This document shows positions 24,821-32,816 of a DNA stretch of 64,000 nucleotides, in pieces (the stretch's first letter is position 1; the number at the start of each line of letters is the position of its first letter). The DNA lies in assembly GCA_040506895.1 (NCBI GenBank), contig JBEVVY010000001.1:1178001-1242000 (forward strand), in the 5' to 3' direction. This DNA comes from Sedimenticola_A sp040506895. Its GTDB lineage: Bacteria > Pseudomonadota > Gammaproteobacteria > Chromatiales > Chromatiaceae. Under the pieces are notes generated by a model. That model had not been told where the DNA came from and did not search any database. It saw only the letters and a program-made list of their open reading frames with translations. The translations under genes were made by a program, and so were the position numbers.

Positions 24821-24871
24821 GTTCTCTTACTCCGTGGCAAATGTTTTGCTTTGCTAGTTGGGGTAGAGCAT

Positions 24872-24887
24872 TGCAAAGCGTGTGCCA
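24872..24887 (-). promoter_or_regulatory. Sigma-54 promoter of iscA-nifUS
   Basis: On the minus strand TGGCAC-ACGCT-TTGCA is a perfect -24/-12 match, about 52 bases before the iscA start. Confidence 0.9.
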
Positions 24888-24954
24888 CGACCCTTGAGCC
24901 GGCCTTAGGTACTGATTTAATTAGATTTTCACAGGTCACCGTAAAAAGGAGAGT

Positions 24955-24970
24955 TGTCACAACCACAACA
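24955..24970. promoter_or_regulatory. NifA upstream site between iscA and the NifZ-like gene
   Basis: TGT-N10-ACA (TGTCACAACCACAACA) lies about 75 bases upstream of the iscA -24/-12 element. It also lies upstream of the divergent gene at 25017, for which no clear sigma-54 promoter was found. Confidence 0.7.
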
Positions 24971-25016
24971 AAGCTCACCCATACGAGAAGCGTTGTTTGT
25001 TACAAAGGAGACAAAA

Positions 25017-25265
25017 ATGGAACTCGACCAACTCAACCCCGGCGACTTAGTGTTCGCCGCCAGTCATATCTATAACGACGGAAGCATTCCCGGAGTTCCG
25101 GAGGATACCCTGCTGGCGGAACCCGGCGCCCGTGGCGTCATCATTGAAACGGGGCATCTCGAGGAAGCTCCCGAGCGCAAGGTATACCTGGTGAGATTTG
25201 AAGATAGTGAGTTGAACCTGGGTCCGGCCACCGGCTGCTGGCCGGAGGAGTTGAAAACCATGTAG
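25017..25265 (+). CDS. Short NifZ-like nitrogen fixation protein
   Basis: The 82-residue protein starts MELDQLNPGDLVFAASHIYN and continues with a GSIPGVPEDTLLAEPGARGV segment and a GHLEEAP block. This pattern resembles short NifZ-type proteins found in nif regions, distinct from the two-part NifZ at 18709. AAAGGAG lies six bases before the ATG. It is divergent from iscA-nifUS and convergent with the permease gene at 25269, with only three bases between. A beta-barrel SH3-like fold is likely. The role is inferred from context only. Confidence 0.6.
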   Translation: MELDQLNPGDLVFAASHIYNDGSIPGVPEDTLLAEPGARGVIIETGHLEEAPERKVYLVRFEDSELNLGPATGCWPEELKTM

Positions 25266-25268
25266 GAG

Positions 25269-25757
25269 TCAGATCTTCAGCCAGACTATCAATTTACCCT
25301 GCATTAGTGCACCGACCAGGACATAGAAGGTGAACACCACCACGAACAGCAGGCCGAAATAGTCGATCATCAGGGGCAGCAGGGGCAGCTTGATGGACCG
25401 GGCGTAGAGAAACACGGTGATCAGGCCGTTGCCCATCCCCTGTTGCCTCAGGCTCTGCAGCAAAGGATACCAAGCATACATCGGGCCATGGCTGAGCACA
25501 CCGCTGGCAAGGGCGATTCCCCATCCCCTGGCACCACTCTCGTGGCCCAGGTGCCTGGCAATCGTCTCGGGCTTGAGCCAATAGGTCAGCAACGCCGTGA
25601 GCAGAATGACCAGGCAGAATATTGGCAACAGCATCGCCAGCAGATTCAAACCATGCACAAGGGCCAACCAGGCCTGGTTCGGCGATACAAAAGCCAATGC
25701 CAGGTAACCGAGCAGCACCACACCCAGAAAATATCTACCCCGCGGTCGACCTTTCAT
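25269..25757 (-). CDS. Permease, C-terminal half-like (split PF03773-type)
   Basis: The 162 residues form four or five membrane helices. The block GVLSHGPMYAWYPLLQSL and the short N-terminal RGRYF stretch resemble the UPF0718/YraQ permease family (PF03773), which normally has about 300 residues in one chain. The preceding gene encodes the other half and overlaps by four bases, so the two may form one transporter. The substrate is unknown. The pair closes the nifE operon. Confidence 0.65.
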   Translation of the reverse strand: MKGRPRGRYFLGVVLLGYLALAFVSPNQAWLALVHGLNLLAMLLPIFCLVILLTALLTYWLKPETIARHLGHESGARGWGIALASGVLSHGPMYAWYPLLQSLRQQGMGNGLITVFLYARSIKLPLLPLMIDYFGLLFVVVFTFYVLVGALMQGKLIVWLKI

Positions 25758-26209
25758 GGAAGCAACGCCAGGGTTACAGTGGTTAAGAGGGCAAGTAATA
25801 TAGCGAACAGCAGGCTCAGCAGGTTCCGGGCCACGGTAAATCTCCTGCCGAACATCTCCACCTCCATAGGCAACTGCACGATACCCAGCGTAACCCAGGA
25901 GAGCAGAAAGGCAGAGACCGCATAGAGACTGATACCCTGGTCGAGCAACTCGCCACCAAGGATGTAGCTGGCAATGGGCTGCCCCGCAGACACGCCGCCT
26001 GCAAAGGTACCGATCAATGTATCGAGCAGTGGGTTTCCGGTGAAAAGTGCCGAGAGCATCTCGGCGGTGACCAGAACCTTGATCAGTCCGACCAGCAGGA
26101 TGACTGTCAGCATCATGGGAACGACGTGCAGAAAGCCGATGGCTGATTTTTTCAGTTGGTGCAGAAAGCCGTTCTTTGGCCCCATCTTGTTCACCCGACC
26201 ATCGTCCAT
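25754..26209 (-). CDS. Permease, N-terminal half-like (split PF03773-type)
   Basis: The 151 residues have a short basic N-terminus (KNGFLHQLKKSAIGFLHVVP) and about four membrane helices. GGVSAGQPIASYILGGELL resembles the GxxxGxPxxS pattern of UPF0718 permeases and corresponds in position to GVLSHGPMYAW of the partner. The two halves together match the family's usual length and internal duplication. The start is unsure; MGPKNGFLHQL (residue 9) is an alternative. Confidence 0.65.
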   Translation of the reverse strand: MDDGRVNKMGPKNGFLHQLKKSAIGFLHVVPMMLTVILLVGLIKVLVTAEMLSALFTGNPLLDTLIGTFAGGVSAGQPIASYILGGELLDQGISLYAVSAFLLSWVTLGIVQLPMEVEMFGRRFTVARNLLSLLFAILLALLTTVTLALLP

Positions 26210-26216
26210 AAGAACG

Positions 26217-26624
26217 TCAACCCAAAACCAGTTCGTAGGCCTTGCGTAACAGCTCCAACTCCACCTGGGGCAACCCCCTGGCCTGAGTCAGATCGATGAA
26301 CTTGGCGCCGACTTTTTCCGCTTTCTCGAAGGGAGGGTCGATGGTCTCTATGGCGGCCAACACCACCTGCACTCGTTCCCCCGGCACATCTACCGAATAG
26401 CGGTACTCGGTCTCTGCCCGCAGTGTACCTGCCGACAGATCCAACCAGTGTTCGACCTCTGCCAATATGGGGGCAGGATGATAGACAGTGTTACCGGTCT
26501 CCTCCAGCAACTGGGACAAGTCGGGCAGTGTCTTGAAGATGCAAACACTGTCCTCTTCCGTCAGCAGGAAACGGGTACGCGCGCTGGAACCATGCTTATG
26601 GTAAAGAATGACACGATAATCCAT
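26217..26624 (-). CDS. Conserved-looking protein of the nifE operon, unknown
   Basis: The 135 residues contain no membrane segment or metal motif. The protein begins MDYRVILYHKHGSSARTRF and ends with a helical RGLPQVELELLRKAYELVL segment. It lies between a 124-residue unknown and the split permease in a minus-strand run that starts at nifE. I do not recognise the family. Location suggests a nif-linked accessory role. Confidence 0.6.
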   Translation of the reverse strand: MDYRVILYHKHGSSARTRFLLTEEDSVCIFKTLPDLSQLLEETGNTVYHPAPILAEVEHWLDLSAGTLRAETEYRYSVDVPGERVQVVLAAIETIDPPFEKAEKVGAKFIDLTQARGLPQVELELLRKAYELVLG

Positions 26625-26671
26625 TGAGTATTCCAGATTGCGTTAAGTACCGGCAAGAGATGGTAACGGCA

Positions 26672-27046
26672 CTATCCGGGCATGGGCAGAAGTTTGGTTT
26701 CCACCTTTATGCTGTCTCCTTTTCCCCAGGCCACTACCGCCTCCACAAAGAAACGGCTTTTCCTGGGGTGGGGCATGACGATATCGTGCTCAACGAAAAA
26801 TGTTCCGTCCGAATGGAACAGGAGCATGCCGGACTGTCCGCCATTGTTGTCGTGCCACTTCCCCACCAGGCTATGCTCTCCGTTCAGGGGATCCCTTTCC
26901 AGTTGATAATCTGCCTCATCCGGCGCGGCCAGCCTGGTTCCGGCATCCGCAATACCCTGCTGGGCGGCCTCCTCCCTGAGGCTCTCCACAACTGTGTAGG
27001 CCAACTCTCGGATCTCCGCGTAACGGGATTTAACAGCCTCATCCAT
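26672..27046 (-). CDS. Small protein of the nifE operon, unknown
   Basis: From the ATG at 27046 the 124-residue protein begins MDEAVKSRYAEIRELAYTVV and overlaps the end of the TPR-like gene by eight bases. The N-terminal third is helical and the rest is predicted beta: a GKWHDNNGGQSGMLLFHSDG segment is followed by VEHDIVMPHPRKSRFFVEAV. It could be a small ligand-binding or chaperone-like domain. No family is recognised. Confidence 0.6.
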   Translation of the reverse strand: MDEAVKSRYAEIRELAYTVVESLREEAAQQGIADAGTRLAAPDEADYQLERDPLNGEHSLVGKWHDNNGGQSGMLLFHSDGTFFVEHDIVMPHPRKSRFFVEAVVAWGKGDSIKVETKLLPMPG

Positions 27047-27554
27047 CGGTTTCCTCCAGCAGACCCGCCAGCAATTCACGGATCACGTTGGCCCCCACCC
27101 GGTCCAGGGGGTCGAGGCGGTCCAGAACGGCCAGTATGGACTCGGCATCTTCAATATCGTTCTGCCTCAGTCGAATGAAGGCAAGCGCCTTGAGGCTATA
27201 GAGGTAGATACGAGCCGCGCTGCGTGGATTGCTCCAGTCTGCACTGTCCGCATGCAAGTGGTTCCAGTTATGGCTGAAGCCCTCCTGCCGGGAAGATTTG
27301 ATCAGGGCCTGGAACACGATATCCTGGGCCTTCTCCGTATCACCCTGGTAGAAGTGGAACTTGTAGAGGGAGACCAGCACCTCCAACTGATCAGGTGCGT
27401 TCCTTCTCGCCTCGTTCAACGCCTCCAGGGATGTCTTCCGGTCCGCCACCGTCATGGCCGCCCGTTGCAGATGGGCATTCACCTCCGGCTCCAGGTCGAA
27501 GCCGAATTGAACACCGCTGCCGCCGATAGAGTGCACGTTATCCATGTCCACCAT
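27039..27554 (-). CDS. TPR-like helical protein, paralogue of the one at 19546
   Basis: The 171 residues match the length and helical pattern of the protein at 19546: ALNEARRNAPDQLEVLVSLY, KFHFYQGDTEKAQDIVF, and the ending LDRLDPLDRVGANVIREL. Tetratricopeptide repeats mediate protein-protein contacts. It lies between the FeSI-type ferredoxin and a 124-residue unknown. The two proteins may serve NifEN- and NifV-operon functions in parallel, which is inference. Confidence 0.7.
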   Translation of the reverse strand: MVDMDNVHSIGGSGVQFGFDLEPEVNAHLQRAAMTVADRKTSLEALNEARRNAPDQLEVLVSLYKFHFYQGDTEKAQDIVFQALIKSSRQEGFSHNWNHLHADSADWSNPRSAARIYLYSLKALAFIRLRQNDIEDAESILAVLDRLDPLDRVGANVIRELLAGLLEETDG

Positions 27555-27564
27555 GCTCCCGGAC

Positions 27565-27891
27565 TCAATCCCAGAACTCGGCAGATACCCGTAACCGCTC
27601 CACCGGCTCGTCGTTCAACAGGTGCTCATCGAATATGGTTGCAACATCCTCTTTCTTGACGCCGCCGTACATAACCCCTTCCGGATAGACGAGGACTGAA
27701 GGGCCCTCGCTGCAGGGCCCCAGACAGCCGGTAGTAGTCACCTGGACCTTCTCGAACAACTGGCGCTCCTGCAGGTGCTGAAAGAACTCCTCCGCCACTT
27801 CGGCACAGTTCTTCTGCCCACAGGATGGGCGTGGATGCCCCGGAGGGCGATTTTGTACGCAAACAAACACATGTTTCTCAGGTCTTGACAT
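27565..27891 (-). CDS. Thioredoxin-like [2Fe-2S] ferredoxin, FeSI (Shethna I) type
   Basis: The 108 residues start MSRPEKHVFVCVQNRPPGHP with Cys residues in FVCVQNRP, SCGQKNC, TTGCLGPC, giving the four ligands of thioredoxin-like [2Fe-2S] ferredoxins. GVMYGG and EHLLN are further family features. The similarity to the Azotobacter FeSI protein is clear. I chose the ATG at 27891 because the family begins here. It lies next to ferredoxin III in the nifE operon. The role is probably electron transfer or Fe-S delivery in nitrogen fixation. Confidence 0.88.
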   Translation of the reverse strand: MSRPEKHVFVCVQNRPPGHPRPSCGQKNCAEVAEEFFQHLQERQLFEKVQVTTTGCLGPCSEGPSVLVYPEGVMYGGVKKEDVATIFDEHLLNDEPVERLRVSAEFWD

Positions 27892-27910
27892 TACTGCTAC
27901 TCCGCTCTGC

Positions 27911-28249
27911 TCAGGCCGCCGCAACCTGGGGCTCATGGGTGAAACACTTTTTCGGACAGATGCGGGCACAGGATCCGCAGCCAATGCAATCCATGGCATC
28001 CTTCAGGCTCATAACCATGGCGGTGTCATCGGAGAAGCCGTCATCGTCATCGCCGTAATCATCATAATCGTCGTCGTAGTCGTCCGCCTCCAGACCTTCC
28101 ACATCCTCGCGGTCGACCAGATCGAATACATCCCGGGGACAAACCTTGAAGCATCGACCACAGCCTATACAGTTAGCCTGTTCTATCTCCATCACGAAGG
28201 CGGGTGTGTACTCTTCACCGCCCCGTGTCATACCGGTAATCATGCTCAT
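27911..28249 (-). CDS. fdxB: Ferredoxin III, nif-specific, with acidic insert
   Basis: This 112-residue 2[4Fe-4S] ferredoxin has CIGCGRCFKVCPRDVF near residues 27-42 and CIGCGSCARICPKKCF near 88-103. Between the two motifs lies an Asp/Tyr-rich stretch of about 25 residues (DDYDDDYDDYGDDDD). Family members have a shorter acidic linker, so this one is long. The SMITGMTRGGEEYTP start is typical of nif ferredoxin III. It follows the CCE_0567-like gene. Confidence 0.9.
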   Translation of the reverse strand: MSMITGMTRGGEEYTPAFVMEIEQANCIGCGRCFKVCPRDVFDLVDREDVEGLEADDYDDDYDDYGDDDDGFSDDTAMVMSLKDAMDCIGCGSCARICPKKCFTHEPQVAAA

Positions 28250-28260
28250 GATCTTTTACC

Positions 28261-28476
28261 TCAACTCATCTCGGCTTCTGCAGCCTTGAAGGCCGCGTCC
28301 GCATCGGCCCAAGCCTTGCAGGCATCGTAGGTCGCCTGTGCCATGACAGGGATCTCCTCAAAGGCAGCAGGCAGGCGATCTTCCACCAGGTCGTGCAATT
28401 CACCTGCCCTTTCCGTTGCGATCCGCTTGGCCTTCCTGGCCGCCTTCTGCATGGCTTTCAACTCTTCGTCAGTCAT
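28261..28476 (-). CDS. CCE_0567-type helical protein of nif operons
   Basis: From the ATG at 28476 the 71-residue protein reads MTDEELKAMQKAARKAKRIA and is a helical hairpin with an ALA-rich end (WADADAAFKAAEAE). This matches the small PF05082 family regularly found between the NifX-associated protein and ferredoxin III. Its start overlaps no gene; it follows the DUF269 gene, overlapping none after the start choice. The biochemical role is unknown. Confidence 0.85.
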   Translation of the reverse strand: MTDEELKAMQKAARKAKRIATERAGELHDLVEDRLPAAFEEIPVMAQATYDACKAWADADAAFKAAEAEMS

Positions 28477-28486
28477 CTCTGTTCTC

Positions 28487-28957
28487 CTACATACCCGCAA
28501 CCTTGGGGTGCTGGCCGATGATCTCGAGGGCCACGGACAACAACTTGTCCGCCTCGTCCTTCATCTTGGACAGGGTGGGATAGCCGAAGCGATGTACGTC
28601 ACGCAGGGTCTTGTCCATCACCACCAGCTTGCCCACGGTGATCAGGGAACGGCCGAACCCTTCGTGGGTCAGGTTCATCATGGGCACTGCCATCAGGCCG
28701 CACTCCTTCTCGATCAGTGCGGATATGGCGTTATAGAAGGCCTTTACCCGAGACATGGTGATCTCGTCAGGGTCACCCACCACCGGGATCTCACGCTTCT
28801 TCTCCTTGGTCAGCACAAAGGGCTCAAGGATCTTGCTCGCTGGCCAGTCGTCGTAGGTACCGTAGGTATCCACCGCACGCATCTGGCGCACCATCTCTCT
28901 GGCAAAGTCGGTCTCGAGGACCGGATCATCGCCGCTGATTGATTCTGATTCGCTCAT
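28487..28957 (-). CDS. NifX-associated protein (DUF269)
   Basis: The 156 residues match the DUF269 family (PF03270): FAREMVRQMRAVDTYGTYDD, then FVLTKEKKREIPVVGDPD and a helical C-terminus ending IIGQHPKVAGM. It is nearly always encoded after nifX. Its function is not established; a role in cofactor assembly is assumed from linkage. It lies between the RseC-like gene and the CCE_0567-type gene. Confidence 0.9.
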   Translation of the reverse strand: MSESESISGDDPVLETDFAREMVRQMRAVDTYGTYDDWPASKILEPFVLTKEKKREIPVVGDPDEITMSRVKAFYNAISALIEKECGLMAVPMMNLTHEGFGRSLITVGKLVVMDKTLRDVHRFGYPTLSKMKDEADKLLSVALEIIGQHPKVAGM

Positions 28958-28995
28958 TTTCTACTCCTTAAATTTCGGAATTCGTACTCAATGGG

Positions 28996-29472
28996 TCATT
29001 TTTCAGTAGACGGGTGCATCGGGACGCTGACTGAAAAGGACTCGTTCCGTTCCACGAGTCTCAGCAACCGCGGCTTGAACCTGTTCAGGGCACCCGATGC
29101 ACTGACTCGACGCACAACCAGAAGACCGCCAACCAATCCGGCGCTGGCCAACAAAACCTGCAAACCGTCGCCAACATTCATAAGGGCACCCAGCCCTGCC
29201 ATGGAGAGCATCACCACCATGGGTAGCAGATAGGCCCAGAGGGAGGCCTTCACCAGCGACTCGTCAGGGATGCCTATCATCACCTCGTCACCCGGTTCGG
29301 CTGCGATCTCGTTCTCCAGCAGAAAGCGGTTATGCTTCACACCAAACAGCTTGGACACCACCGCCGTGGTACAACTGCCGCTTGAGCAACTTGTACAACT
29401 GCTTCGAGAAGTGGCCTCAACCCAGAGGCCGCCCCCCTCTTCCGCAATAACGATGGCCCTCTCTTCCAACAT
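28996..29472 (-). CDS. RseC/MucC-type membrane protein
   Basis: The 158-residue protein has a Cys cluster at about residues 25-33 (CTSCSSGSC), a hydrophilic domain (GDEVMIGIPDESLVKAS) and two membrane helices (LWAYLLPMVVMLSMAGLGAL and VLLASAGLVGGLLVV). This layout matches RseC/MucC proteins, which work with Rsx/Rnf complexes in SoxR reduction. Lying between nifX and the DUF269 gene it may serve the Rnf complex encoded at 62.8 kb, which is inference. Confidence 0.8.
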   Translation of the reverse strand: MLEERAIVIAEEGGGLWVEATSRSSCTSCSSGSCTTAVVSKLFGVKHNRFLLENEIAAEPGDEVMIGIPDESLVKASLWAYLLPMVVMLSMAGLGALMNVGDGLQVLLASAGLVGGLLVVRRVSASGALNRFKPRLLRLVERNESFSVSVPMHPSTEK

Positions 29473-29477
29473 GCCGC

Positions 29478-29963
29478 CTACTCCTCCCAGCCTTCATCTT
29501 CCATCGCGTCAAAGCGGGAAGGATCTGCCGGCATGGTGCTGGCGATGGCCTTGGCCAGCCAACTGCTTGGTCCCTGGCGAAGCTCATCCTGCAGGGACTC
29601 CAACAGGTCACTGATCTCGGCCCCGGGCGATACCTTCACCGGCTGAATATTTTTTGTCTTGAGCTGGTTGATGGCCGATGCCCCAATCGCCTGGCTATAG
29701 ACCGCGATGCAGCCCTCCAGGGCATCGATCTTCACGCTCAGCTTGTCCTCGTTGCCATCCATCGCCAGCACACCAAACTCGTTGGCCTCCACTAGGCAGA
29801 CCTTCTCCTGGTCTACGGCATAGATGGCAAATGACTGGGCCGCACCGAAGTGCTGATCCACGTGTTTCATGTCACTGGTGGCAAAGGCCACTTTCAGAGC
29901 AGTAGCCATCCACTCGTCTTCAGTGGTGCAGCCCACCAGCTGTAGTCGACGCTGTAAGGTCAT
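29478..29963 (-). CDS. nifX: NifX, FeMo-co precursor carrier
   Basis: NifX carries NifB-co and VK-cluster during FeMo-co synthesis. The 161 residues have the NifX fold (LKVAFATSDMKHVDQHFGAA at about 23-42 and GNEDKLSVKIDALEGC) and the DPSRFDAMEDEGWEE ending typical of NifX. The start at 29963 overlaps nifN by 44 bases and is kept because the family has such an N-terminal extension; an ATG 54 bases later is the alternative. Confidence 0.92.
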   Translation of the reverse strand: MTLQRRLQLVGCTTEDEWMATALKVAFATSDMKHVDQHFGAAQSFAIYAVDQEKVCLVEANEFGVLAMDGNEDKLSVKIDALEGCIAVYSQAIGASAINQLKTKNIQPVKVSPGAEISDLLESLQDELRQGPSSWLAKAIASTMPADPSRFDAMEDEGWEE

Positions 29964-31332
29964 GTGCTGCCTCCCCTTTCTGTGAGTAGATGGACTGATA
30001 TGGATGTATCTCCCCCTTCTCCAGGGTCAACATGATGTTGGCCAGGTCGAAGAGGGTCTGACGACTGCCCCGATATCCCAACCAGGTCTTCTGATAACCG
30101 CCAAGAGTGTCGTACTGGGGGAAACCTGCACGCAGCAGGGGAATACCCAGCCGATCCGCACTCTCCACACCATGCGAGTTGCTGATAAGAAGTTCTGCGT
30201 TGGCGCTTACAGCCAGTTGTTCAAGGTCCTCCAGATCACCCACCTTGACCGCCTCGGTCGCCACCGACTGCAGTGAGGGCGCATTGACAGGCGATACAGC
30301 CGCCACTGTCTCCGCGCCTATTTCCGCAAGCAGTTGACTGAAGGCGACCAACAGATCAGGGTCGGCAGCCACGGCGAAACGGGCCATGCCCAGCATGAAG
30401 TGGCAGTCGAGCATGGCATCCTGAAGTTGGGCACGCTGCCGCTCCAGCCTTGCCGGCACCTCTTCACCCGAGATCTGGTGCAGTGCATGTACCAGCTCGT
30501 CGATTTTCGAAAGCCCCATCAGGTGCTCGAAACGGTAGTCGGGCACACCGGTACGCTCTTTCAGAATATTGGCGGCCTTGTACATGGAAGGTCCGACCAC
30601 CAGGGTGGCAACGGCATCACCCAGGGTATAGAGCTCGGAGACATCCGTGCCCCCGATGGTCAGCGGGGAGAAATCATCCTCGCCGAGATGGCCATCCAGC
30701 GAGTCGGAGAGATCGGGCACCACCACCGGACGCATGCCGAATGACTCGACAATATCCTTCAGCTCTTCCAGATCGCCCGGTGTGAGGGAGGCCCCTACCA
30801 ATACATTAACCTGCCGACGGCGCCTTCCGGGGAGGGTTTCTGCCTTCCCCGCATCCGGGACCAGGTTTTTTATGATCTCTTCTGTCGCCTTGGCAAAGCC
30901 GGTCTCCAGGCAACCGCTATAGTCGGGCGTTGAAACCGGCACCACGGGGATGGCGTCGTACTCGGGATACTTGCGGCGAAAATCCTTCACCGCCATCTGC
31001 ACGTCGCTGCCCTGGGTCTCGGAGAGACCGGTAGTAGGCACGCCCAACAGCGCCGGTTTGCTCTTCTCGGAAATGGTCTTCAGACCTTCCACCACGCTCT
31101 CTTCCGAGCCCATGACGGTGGTCACCTGGTCCATGGCCGTGGTCTGCAGCGGTATGGGCTCACGGAAGTGCCTTACGAAGAAGACCTTGCCGAAGGCGGT
31201 ACAGCCCTGGGAGCCGTGCAGCATGGGAATGGATCGGCGGAAGCCCAGAAACGCCAGGGCCGCACCGATAGTCTGGCTAGCCTTGAGAGGACTTACGGAG
31301 AGGGCCTTCTTACGCTTGATAATCTCAGGCAT
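29920..31332 (-). CDS. nifN: NifN, FeMo-co scaffold subunit
   Basis: NifN pairs with NifE as the scaffold that converts NifB-co. The 470 residues resemble NifK: ALSVSPLKASQTIGAALAFL, LHGSQGCTAFGKVFFVRHF (P-cluster-like Cys region), SEEVV-type VMGSEESVVEGLKTI, and GLSKIDELVHALHQISG. It overlaps nifE by eight bases and is co-transcribed with it. Confidence 0.96.
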   Translation of the reverse strand: MPEIIKRKKALSVSPLKASQTIGAALAFLGFRRSIPMLHGSQGCTAFGKVFFVRHFREPIPLQTTAMDQVTTVMGSEESVVEGLKTISEKSKPALLGVPTTGLSETQGSDVQMAVKDFRRKYPEYDAIPVVPVSTPDYSGCLETGFAKATEEIIKNLVPDAGKAETLPGRRRRQVNVLVGASLTPGDLEELKDIVESFGMRPVVVPDLSDSLDGHLGEDDFSPLTIGGTDVSELYTLGDAVATLVVGPSMYKAANILKERTGVPDYRFEHLMGLSKIDELVHALHQISGEEVPARLERQRAQLQDAMLDCHFMLGMARFAVAADPDLLVAFSQLLAEIGAETVAAVSPVNAPSLQSVATEAVKVGDLEDLEQLAVSANAELLISNSHGVESADRLGIPLLRAGFPQYDTLGGYQKTWLGYRGSRQTLFDLANIMLTLEKGEIHPYQSIYSQKGEAAHDLTASTTAGGLHH

Positions 31333-32731
31333 TGTCTGCCTCCTCCTGTGCGATGTTTCTGTGCCAGGGAGCGGCTTCTCTGACTGCCGGCCAGATGGGG
31401 CTGTCGATGGTCAGTACCAGCTGACGTGCCAGTTCAACCATGCCCTGGTAACCGGCGTAGCCGAACTCACGCTCCTGGTTGATATCGAGAAATGGAATGC
31501 GCGCCTTCAGCGCGGTATACATGTTGCGTCCACCGGCGATCAGTACATCCACCTTGTTTTCGCGAACTATGTTGATCAGGGCACGGGGGTTGCCGTCCTC
31601 CAGCATGACGGCATCACGTCCCATCAACTCCCTGATGCGGGCCTTGTCCTCTTCGGTGGATTTCTTGGTACCGGTGGCCACCACCTCCATACCGAGATCC
31701 TGCAGTGCTGCGATCACCGACCAGGACTTGACGCCGCCGGTATAGAGCAGCACCCGCTTGCCCTTTAGCCTTTCACGCCACGGCGCGAGCTGCTGGTCGA
31801 TGTTCGCCTCTTCACGTTCTATGAGCGCCTCTGTGCGTGCGGTGAGATCCGGGTCATCGATGAGACGGGAAAAATCTCTGAGCGCCTGGGAAACATCCCG
31901 CACACCGTAAAAGCTGCCCTCGAACCAGGGTGTGCCGAAGCTATCCTGCAGCTTGCGGGCAACATTGATCATGGCCTTGGAGCAGACCATCATATTCACC
32001 TCGGAACGGTGCATGGTCTGCACTTCGCGATAGCGGGCATCACCAGAGAGGGTGCAGAGGACCCTCAGACCGAGCTCATCCAGCAGGGGCAGTACGTGCC
32101 ACAGCTCTCCGGCGATGTTGTACTCCCCTACCAGGCTAACGTCGTGTACCTTGATGCCATCACGTTCCACTTCGGGGTTTATGGGATCGGGTTCCCGTGT
32201 CCCGCAGACGTGCTTGACCATGGACTCGCCAGCGATACGGTTGCCAAGATTCTTGGTGCCGTAGAAACCGGCGCAGTCCACCGGCACCACCGGTGTACCC
32301 CAACGCTCTTCGGCCGCCTTGCAGACAGCTTCCACATCATCACCAATAAGTGCCGGCACGCAGGTGTTGTAGACAAAGACTGCCGTGGGGCTATGGGTTT
32401 CGATGGCCTGCTTGATAGAATGAAAGAGTCGCTTCTCACCGCGCCCCATGATCACGTCCTGCTCGGTCAAATCGGTAGTCATGCCGATACGGAACAGACG
32501 AGACCCACTGGATCGGGTCCCCCGGTTGTCCCAGGAACTACCCGCACAGGCGATAGATCCGTGAACGATATGCGCCACGTCGGCAATGGGCAGCAGGGCG
32601 ATCTGGGCACCGTCGAAGGCACAACCACCGGCGGTGGCTCCCGGCTTGGGCTTTGCACAACCCGATTTAGATTTCTTGTTGTGAGCGCAGGCTGGTTCGT
32701 CCAACAGGGCTGCAATGTCTTTCTGCTTCAT
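31325..32731 (-). CDS. nifE: NifE, FeMo-co scaffold subunit
   Basis: NifE, a NifD homologue, binds the cofactor precursor. The 468 residues contain CAFDGAQIALLPIADVAHIVHG and GSIACAGSSWDNRGTRSSG with cluster-ligand Cys, VFVYNTCVPALIGDD, and CSKAMINVARKL. An extra Cys/Lys-rich N-terminal stretch (HNKKSKSGCAKPKPG) precedes them. It starts the operon nifE-nifN-nifX-rseC-DUF269-CCE-fdxB-FeSI-TPR-unknowns-permease. Confidence 0.96.
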   Translation of the reverse strand: MKQKDIAALLDEPACAHNKKSKSGCAKPKPGATAGGCAFDGAQIALLPIADVAHIVHGSIACAGSSWDNRGTRSSGSRLFRIGMTTDLTEQDVIMGRGEKRLFHSIKQAIETHSPTAVFVYNTCVPALIGDDVEAVCKAAEERWGTPVVPVDCAGFYGTKNLGNRIAGESMVKHVCGTREPDPINPEVERDGIKVHDVSLVGEYNIAGELWHVLPLLDELGLRVLCTLSGDARYREVQTMHRSEVNMMVCSKAMINVARKLQDSFGTPWFEGSFYGVRDVSQALRDFSRLIDDPDLTARTEALIEREEANIDQQLAPWRERLKGKRVLLYTGGVKSWSVIAALQDLGMEVVATGTKKSTEEDKARIRELMGRDAVMLEDGNPRALINIVRENKVDVLIAGGRNMYTALKARIPFLDINQEREFGYAGYQGMVELARQLVLTIDSPIWPAVREAAPWHRNIAQEEADNA

Positions 32732-32765
32732 GACACGACTCTCTGGTTGTATTAACCAGTGTCAG

Positions 32766-32781
32766 TGCAATGGACATGCCA
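32766..32781 (-). promoter_or_regulatory. Sigma-54 promoter of the nifE operon
   Basis: On the minus strand TGGCAT-GTCCA-TTGCA has correct GG/GC spacing, about 35 bases before the nifE start. Confidence 0.88.
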
Positions 32782-32816
32782 CTCTGTACCAGGTTGTTTT
32801 ATAAGGTTTTTATAGG

